Source: Patiria pectinifera (lineage: Eukaryota; Echinodermata; Asteroidea; Valvatida; Asterinidae). Taken from it: a stretch of DNA of 64,000 bases. Positions 56,955 through 64,000 of this stretch are shown here, piece after piece. The position numbers were made by a program, and so were the translations under genes. The stretch is from NCBI GenBank assembly GCA_029964075.1, contig CM057135.1:28137366-28201365 (forward strand), read 5' to 3'. The notes beneath the pieces are model-generated. The model was not told the DNA's origin, did no database searches, and saw only the letters and a program-made list of their open reading frames with translations. Within the stretch, counting starts at the first letter, position 1, and every line of letters starts with the position of its first letter.

Positions 56955-59166
56955 AGTTGTCAAGTGTTTTCATTTGTGACAGTTGTGTGTGAGATGTCTT
57001 TCAAACAATGATATTCACAATCTCAAAGTACCCATTATGGCCAAAAGTCATATGAATTTGACTTATTTGCATATTAAGTGTACCAGTTTTAGAATGGAAG
57101 TTGAATAAAAATGAATGTTTCACATAAAATATGCCAAGTTAACACAGAGGCAGAAAGTGACATTTTTATGAACTCAACAAAAACTTTTCTTTATGGGGAG
57201 GCATCCCTATGCCAAACCTCCCCTGAACTTCTACAATATTTGCCTCTAGATCCCCTACAGGACAAACCAAAGTTTCAAAGTTAGACTTAAACCATTCCTT
57301 GTAAATTAAATTTGACCTTGAAGTGCTTAACATACATGTAGTTGTCATTATGTGCAAAAGTAGCATCTTTGCTGTTAAAGATATTGTAGATCATGAAGCA
57401 AACATCGATTTGCTAAATTAATAGAAAATATTTTCAATTCCTGTATGAAACTTTTAAGTTTTTTATATACTAAGAATGCATATGTATATGTAGCTGGTAG
57501 CTGTACAAATTTAACCCTTCTTTGTAAATTAATATGCAATCAGCTTAAAAAAAAGTCCGTCCAAATTGACTATCTGCTCTTCCTTTTTTTCTCTCTTTTT
57601 GTAAAGTGTTTTTCTTCTTTTTGTACAATTTCATAAGAACTGCTTCCAATCACTGTAAATAATGACATTGTTGAATGAAATTATAAGAATAGTTTTGAAT
57701 TAGAGATTTAAGTGTACTTATTTTTTATAGAAATATATGAAAGTGATATGTGTCACGGTGGTTGGATATTTTGTATATCTGTTGTCGGCAACTTTACTGA
57801 AGATGAAATTTAATCAAGAGCAAAAACAGACGATAACGGGCATTCAAAAACTCAACAAATCTAAAGCAAGCTGCCTTGTACACATGTTCAAATTTTCCGT
57901 CCAAAAATATTGAATATTGTTAAATTTTTATAAGAATGCACTAATCAAAGCAAATCATTGCTGGAGTTTTTGTATAGAATCTGATGTAATTTTTTGTTCA
58001 ATTTCTTTTCAGGTATATAAATAGTATGTCATTTCAAATAATGTTACAATTAGCTGCCCACTTCAGTATTGTTTTTAAAATGTAGGTATTTTAGATCGTT
58101 TCACAAGGGTTAGTGTGTCAAAAACAAACATTGATATGAGGTGCAATGGTTTTTCACTTGATTTTAGGCCGAATATTTGGCAGCTATGAGATACTCAGTA
58201 TAAATCTTGTTTTACATGCAGCTATATGCATTAAAGAAAGATTTTTGCCCAAAAGAACTCTTTATCTATGTGAAATAAAAGAACAAGCTTTAACTTGAAA
58301 CCAGCCTGATAGATTCTTGTCATGTCAATGTGTGCAATATATTTTTATTCACTTGGGTCAAGATTCGAGGGCGGCTATTATGATGCGATGTAAGCTGGGT
58401 CTGTGCTAATCTGGGTTTAGGGCTGTGCATTGGAACTGGGTACCAGACTGCTGATATCAGGAACTGATTCCAGATTATGGAATAGGGTACCTGTAACCAA
58501 CTTCACATATTACTTAATAACTTCTCGGACACTGAAAAAGAAAGATTTTGATTGTCATTTATGGGGAATGTTTTAAAATGAAAGCCAGGCTATATGGAAA
58601 AAACAAAACAGATTCACGTTTATGACGCTTGTGAAAATGCAATTTTCAACTTAAAGCTAAGGAGCTCGCTGTGCACACTGGTATCTTGCTGTATTGATGT
58701 GGTAGTGTTAAAATTCTGCGGACCTTTATGAACAATGTAAACAGCAACTTCCGAGATTTAAATTCCCGTACTACCCGTAAATGGGTTGTAAAGATGACAA
58801 GCAAATGAGAGACACCAGGACACAAGCAAAACAACAACAAACACATTGGCATAAAATCTGTCAATAGATTTTTGTTTGGTTTATTTCATCCCAGTTCCAC
58901 AGTAATATATAAGCCAGATATCCTCGTCCAAAGTAACATTTCTTGGTGATTGGGACAAAACCCGAGATCTTGCTATCTGGCCTCTATACCAAAGGGGCTC
59001 AAACAGGAATATAATATTTTGGGCTTCTCCAGTTTTATAATCCATGTTGCGAGTGGTTACGATTCATGGTTGTTATTTCGAGTTCAAAAGGGCTCTCTGT
59101 ATTATAACGACTTTAGCCAGTTTTTTTGGGGGGCGCTGTAAAGTGATAAATGTAGCTGTTGATGTT
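56955..59166. other. Convergent intergenic region: 3' UTRs of kinesin and RPS3A
   Basis: AT-rich sequence after the kinesin stop. AATAAA at 57104-57109 is a likely kinesin poly(A) signal. TTTATT at 58880-58885 (AATAAA on the minus strand) is the likely signal for RPS3A. No other exon was recognised. Confidence 0.55.
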
Positions 59167-62100
59167 TTAAACGCTCTCCACCACTGGTGGTTCGTAGCCG
59201 TCCGGTCTCTCGACTGTGGCACCGTCTGCTCCGGGTTTGGGTGCAGCAGGGGCAGCGGCATTCTTGCCCTCACCGTGGAGTTCCATCAGTCTGCTGACTA
59301 TATTGAAAAGATCAAAAAATTGACAAATCGTTAAAAAGTACCACTAAGGCCAAAAAAAAATCTCCGGTTTCTGGTATGCGCGCGCGTCGCCGTAGCCATG
59401 CGCGTCGGCAAAATGAAAAAGTTTTTTTTCAATACAAGATGATGTCTCATAACCGCCAAACGCACTGGTTTGACTGGAATCCTGCTGCTGCACAATTATA
59501 ACGTGTGTTTAGCTGGGGTCATGATCGAGAATAAGCTTTATGTGGACTCCCATATATTTGCACTAAGTTTAGTCGGGCACCATTTGCAGTCATTAGCCGA
59601 CATTTGAAGAATGAAAACGGTAAAAAAAAAAAAAGCCACATCGCTGCACCACTTTTTTGGGCAAGCTCCATACCAGAAACCGGAGACTTTTATTTTTCGG
59701 CCTAATAAAAAAACGAACTCCAGAATAAATCTGTCATCGTAACATCTTGAACCAACTACACACCCCCACCACCCCTTTCCCCCCAAGAGCTAGAAATAGC
59801 TTGTTCTTTGACGAAACGTGTAACCGCAAAGTATCAAGAGACAAGAAAAGTAAAGACTGCATATAAGCATTTGTGGATTTTCATGGCAAACACATCGGAA
59901 TGCCTGTCAACATTATAATATGCAAAATTTAAAAAAAATGCTTCATGCTTCCATAAAAACATCCTTGTTATGATCACTGATTTTATGTAACACGGCAGTG
60001 ACATTTTATTTTTATTATTTATCATTTTATTATCGCTGTTCTTCGTAAAAACCCATATTAAAAGATCTTGAGGACTTACTGTCAAACTTGGGTTTCTTGA
60101 GCACCTTGACCTTGCGGACGTGGACCTCATGCAGGGGGTAGATGCCCTGGCAGTACTTCTCAATCTCCTTGCTGATGCTGTCGGGGATCCTAAGCATTCA
60201 TGGGAAAACAAATCCATGCAAGTTTGAGTGGAAAAATCTCTCCATCTGGTAAACTGAAAAACAAACTTGGAGAATACCCTTATCTAGACCGCAAATGAAA
60301 TATTGCCTCAATTGTTCATTTATTTATCATTATTTTCTGAATTCCACCACCAACAACTATAACAAAAACATCCAAATGTCCACAATGCCATCAGATGACC
60401 GTGGTGACTAAACGGCTGAAAGCTGTCCTTTCCTGCCAAAGTTCCAAGGCTTGTGTATACATTGTGGAGTTGGACAGTTACAAAGGCTCACAGCATTGAC
60501 TACAACAGACACCCAACACTGAGAAAATGTACAATAACAATTGGAAATTTGCTTCACAATTTCATTTTCTGTTGTCTCAAAATGTAATCTATTTATAACC
60601 TCAAATGCAATTTTTTTTCACTTGTTAAAACTTCGGCTATTGTTTATGAATTGGTGCCACAACGTTTTACAAATTTCATCCTGTCCTTAATTTTTGAATG
60701 ACTCCGGCTGTCTTTGAAAGTGATATGCAATTCGGGCGATTCACAATGCAGTGCACCACCAAGAGTTTGCCACGGAGAGTTCATTTTTCCCAGTGCATTG
60801 TGGGAGATGGTCGATAAATTCGCAGCGCGGGACATTTGAAATTGTTAATTGTTCCGGCCAGAAAGTTGGTAAAAGTATGATTCGAATATATGCTTGCCCT
60901 TTTCTTTTCTTTTTATCAATATGAAGTTTTTTGTAAGGCGGCAGAACGCTATGCCCCAATCTATAACAAATTAGCTCAAGTTTTCTACTGACACTCGTTC
61001 AAATGGGCCATGTTTTGTCGACCGTAAACTTGAAAATGAACTCTATATGGCAAACTCTTGGTGGCGCACTGCATTGTGAATCGCCCGAATTGGGATGCCA
61101 TTAGACGAGGTCATTACAACCCCGGAGCAAATTTTGAAAAATTGCTCAAACTTTGCATGATATGTTACCAGTACGTTGTTTGTGACCATTTCCCAACTTA
61201 TGTTTGCTGAGCACACATATGCAGTATCTTCTGATAAGAGGCTCTGTAAAATTTGCCCAAGTCCGTGTGACACTTACAACTTGTTGACGACATCCTTGAG
61301 GTCACTGGTGCCGCATTCCCTCTGCATGATCTCCACCATCTTCCTGCGGATGGCGCGGACCTGGGTGGACTGGGCGTAGGCGGTCTTCTTGATCTGGTGC
61401 TGGCGACGCTTGGTGAACCCCACGCAGAACAGGCGCAGGAGGTAGCCGTCTGTGGTACGCACGTCAATGTTGGCATTGATCATGGTCTACAGGAAGGATA
61501 AATAATTGCAAGTTTTATTGCATACAATTTATTGGGTACAACACAATACTTTATTTGCAAACATCACAAAAACAAAACTACCAAATTATTATGAAATACC
61601 TTACTGGACTGTTAGTGAGTGTCAGTCTAAAGCATCCTGTAAAATCATGGCACCTGGTGTGCTGTCATTTTCAAGAAAAGTGGTATTTTTGTATCAATTT
61701 CCAACACTGGTCGGCCGACCAGCGTTGGAAGAAAAAAACTGGTTTTTCAAATACTGCCCCCTATTTACCATATATATTTAGTCCGCATTTTGTTTGCAAT
61801 TAATTACACACATATGAATGGGTATGTAATCAGTTCAGTTGTTTTGATATTCAATTATTTGTTATGATACATTTAAAAGCATTCTTGTAATGGTGCACAA
61901 TTATTAAGAGCAGAAAGATTTCACATAGGATTCCACCGGGTGAAATCACGGTCAGACATCATTAGTTTACATTCACCTTAACAAAAACCAAATGCGTCAG
62001 TCAAGAAAGTTACAAAGCTAAAAAATTCGACACTGTGCATGTGACATATCATAAGTGGTTTTGCTAGTTTATATCTTCCAAGCAAATTTTCATGGCTAAT

Positions 62101-63711
62101 TTCATCCGCGGGCCGGGGCGTTGCTAGAACATTATCAATGAGGGGGTTTCGGACCAAATTTGCCATCAAGTTTGGGTGCAAAACATACCAGCAAGAAAAA
62201 TGGGTCCCATAAATTTACTGACAACGGTAAAATAATTTAAAAGGCCCTTAATGTTACAAGTTTGCCGACAACAATTATGGATTTGCCAACAGAACTTATG
62301 AATGGAGGATGGTCACCCCCCCCCCCCTCTCTCTCTAGCGACAGCCCTGACTCTGGGATTCTAAGATGGATACCATTTTGTGAGTGCTACCTACCTGCCA
62401 CTTCTTGACCATGGAGCAGTACTTATCCCTGGTCAGGTTCATGCCGTGGAAGTTGGTCAGGCAGTTCTTACCCTGCACCTCCTCCACCATCAGACGGAAC
62501 TTGCGGAACGCAACCTCATCGTTCTGGAGATCGGCCAGGGAGACCTCGAAGACACGTCCCTTCAGAGCATCAGAGGCAATCTCTGCAATAAGAATGATGA
62601 AGACAAAGTCATTATGAAGCAGTGGTTACAAATAGGGCTGCAATGAATAGGGAACGGTTCTTTTTTTTTAATTATCAAGAAATGTATGCAAGTTATCACA
62701 AGTCCATCACAAATCATCACGTCTCAAGTCAAATGACAAGCTATTCAAATGACCTGTGAAAAAGACATTCCTTTGTAAATGGTCATCCCCTGATATTTGT
62801 GACCTGAAATATGATTTTAGTTACGACTGAATTGTGATTGACAGCTAGGAATGATTCTGTCTAAACTAACTGACGTCAGGCAATTACACAAACTATTTAT
62901 GGCAGTTTGTGGCTTAACCCTAACCCTTTTGGCTAGGAATCATCCTCAATCCTGCAAAATCCTCCAATTGCCACCATGTAAACAAGGATTCAGCCTCAAT
63001 CCTCCTAAATCATGTTATTTCTTGAATATGGTCAGTGAAGGGATGACCATTGGCACCCTCAATCCATCTAAATCCTCCAACAATCACTGTTAAAAGGTTG
63101 TGGGAGTGCCAGTGACATTCAGAAGCAGTGCGAATCATATCAAGCACAGTGCAGGGCTCAATTATGCTTGGCTGAACATAAACAATGCCGGGTACAGTCT
63201 ACAAACTTGATACAATGCATCCTCCACAATAAATCGACACTCCAAAACAACCTGGATTATTTTGGAGGACTGAAGAGGGTTAGGGTTGAACACTTTTCCA
63301 AGCACCATCTTTGATGCAGCTGAATTAAGTACATATGGCTACTGGTAAAATGTCACTCATCAAATCGTATGGATCTCTTAGGAAACATGAGGTATTAACT
63401 GGTAACTGCTTGGAAAAAATGTTGCAACCTGACGCCACTTTTTTCTTCATACATCATCTCAATGCTGGTCAGTCATTGCAAAAATGATAAGATATGAATC
63501 TGGGACTGAGAAAATTTTCTTGACTCTCCATAGACTTTGTACCCAACCACTGAAGTGGCGTCAGGTTGCAATATTTTTTCCAACTGGTTTTTCAATACAT
63601 TACTCACTTGTTCCCTGTGTCCTGGTGCAGAGTGTCTTGCCGATGTTCCGGACGTTGAACATGGCAGGTGCCTTCACATCGTACCATTCCTTCTTGGTGA
63701 AAGGGTCCACG
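59167..63711 (-). CDS. RPS3A: 40S ribosomal protein S3a (eS1), five exons, N-terminus outside window
   Basis: Exons in transcript order: 63711-63608 ([20 protein letters not shown]), 62582-62395 ([40 protein letters not shown]), 61486-61278 ([29 protein letters not shown]), 60189-60080 ([30 protein letters not shown]), 59297-59167 ([34 protein letters not shown], stop). Phases agree at every junction. Only about 20 N-terminal residues (the basic start) are missing to the right. eS1 sits on the platform of the small subunit near the mRNA exit. The Ala/Pro-rich linker before the conserved C-terminus replaces the Ser/Gly linker of vertebrates. Confidence 0.97.
59348..59702. mobile_element. GGCC-ended MITE with TAA duplication (CTCCGGTTTCTGG family), copy 3
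   Basis: TAA (59345-59347)/GGCCAAAAAAAAATCTCCGG ... CCGGAGACTTTTATTTTTCG with GGCC/TAA (59703-59705). Same internal landmarks as 13480-13860 and 39301-39663. RPS3A last intron. Confidence 0.88.
61550..61818. mobile_element. Truncated copy of the TTAA MITE
   Basis: TTTGCAAACATCACAAAAAC, GGACTGTTAGTGAGTGTCAG and TGGTCGGCCGACCA (61708-61721) match 3558-4080. The TTAAAGGG ends are missing. RPS3A intron. Confidence 0.7.
63411..63582. mobile_element. MITE with TTGGAAAAAATGTTGCAACC ends, copy 3
   Basis: TTGGAAAAAATGTTGCAACC plus TGACGCCACTT at the left, with the inverse AAGTGGCGTCAGGTTGCAAT plus ATTTTTTCCAA at the right. The most complete of three copies (others at 28536-28720 and 40960-41190). 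RPS3A intron 30 bases from an exon. Confidence 0.85.
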
Positions 63712-64000
63712 CTACGGTGAAAACAAATTTACCACCGGTTACACTATCAGTATCAATTTTGTGAAGCATAATAGTACACTGATTGTGTGTACTAGAAATA
63801 TGCAATAAAACAAGAAAACAATTCTACAACAATGGTGGAAAATTTCATTTATGTTTGACAATTCTTTTAATTTTTGTAAGGAAGGTTATCCCCTGCCACA
63901 TTCCATGCATTCTTTACCCTGGGATATTCGACAATGTTCACTTTCAATTGGAATCCAGATGGTAAGAAAACCTTGTCTGTGTGGCTGATTTTGATATATT

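Noticed and set aside
59298-63607. snoRNA (U73-like C/D box) in RPS3A introns, as in vertebrates
   Set aside because: A GTGATGA C-box-like motif on the minus strand near 62715 has no D box at a proper distance; other candidates were weaker. Not supported.

Overview
This is a eukaryotic (animal) window: split genes with consensus GT-AG introns, no operons, and roughly two thirds introns, intergenic DNA and small mobile elements. The protein families (a VWD/C8/TIL/EGF/CUB membrane protein, PLRG1, a kinesin, RPS3A), introns of 0.3-3 kb and the repeat content suggest a deuterostome invertebrate, most likely an echinoderm. That assignment is inference.

Layout. (1) 1-20987, plus strand: the 3' part (19 exons, about 1170 residues) of a large type I membrane protein with C8-TIL-EGF-VWD-C8-TIL-EGF-CUB modules, a juxtamembrane region with a furin-like site, one transmembrane helix and a short tail. 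It belongs to the broad zonadhesin/FCGBP/tectorin-like group. Its introns carry a 17-bp array full of AP-1-like sites, a 10-bp array and many MITEs. (2) 20988-30589: no recognised protein gene. It holds a 33-bp minisatellite, a 4.3-kb satellite of about 321-bp units, and a possible unrecognised minus-strand spliced transcript with a YY1-like CpG-rich promoter. (3) 30590-42040, minus strand: complete PLRG1 (Prp46), a WD40 subunit of the Prp19/CDC5L spliceosome complex. One of its exons ends in a sixfold 50-bp repeat that copies its own 5' splice site. A broken histone H3 fragment lies in one intron. (4) 42041-44389: intergenic region between head-to-head genes, containing a 1027-bp foldback element built from CGTACG-containing repeats. 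(5) 44390-56954, plus strand: a kinesin-3-like motor with a coiled-coil tail and a degenerate switch I. Its first coding exon was not found. (6) 59167-63711, minus strand: RPS3A (eS1), five exons, with the N-terminal exon beyond the right edge.

The genes are independent. PLRG1 and RPS3A are housekeeping genes (splicing, translation), the kinesin is probably cytoskeletal or ciliary, and the first gene is extracellular or adhesive. The most interesting signals are the repeated splice donor in PLRG1, the degenerate kinesin switch I, the foldback element, and the arrays of transcription-factor-like motifs in introns of gene 1.
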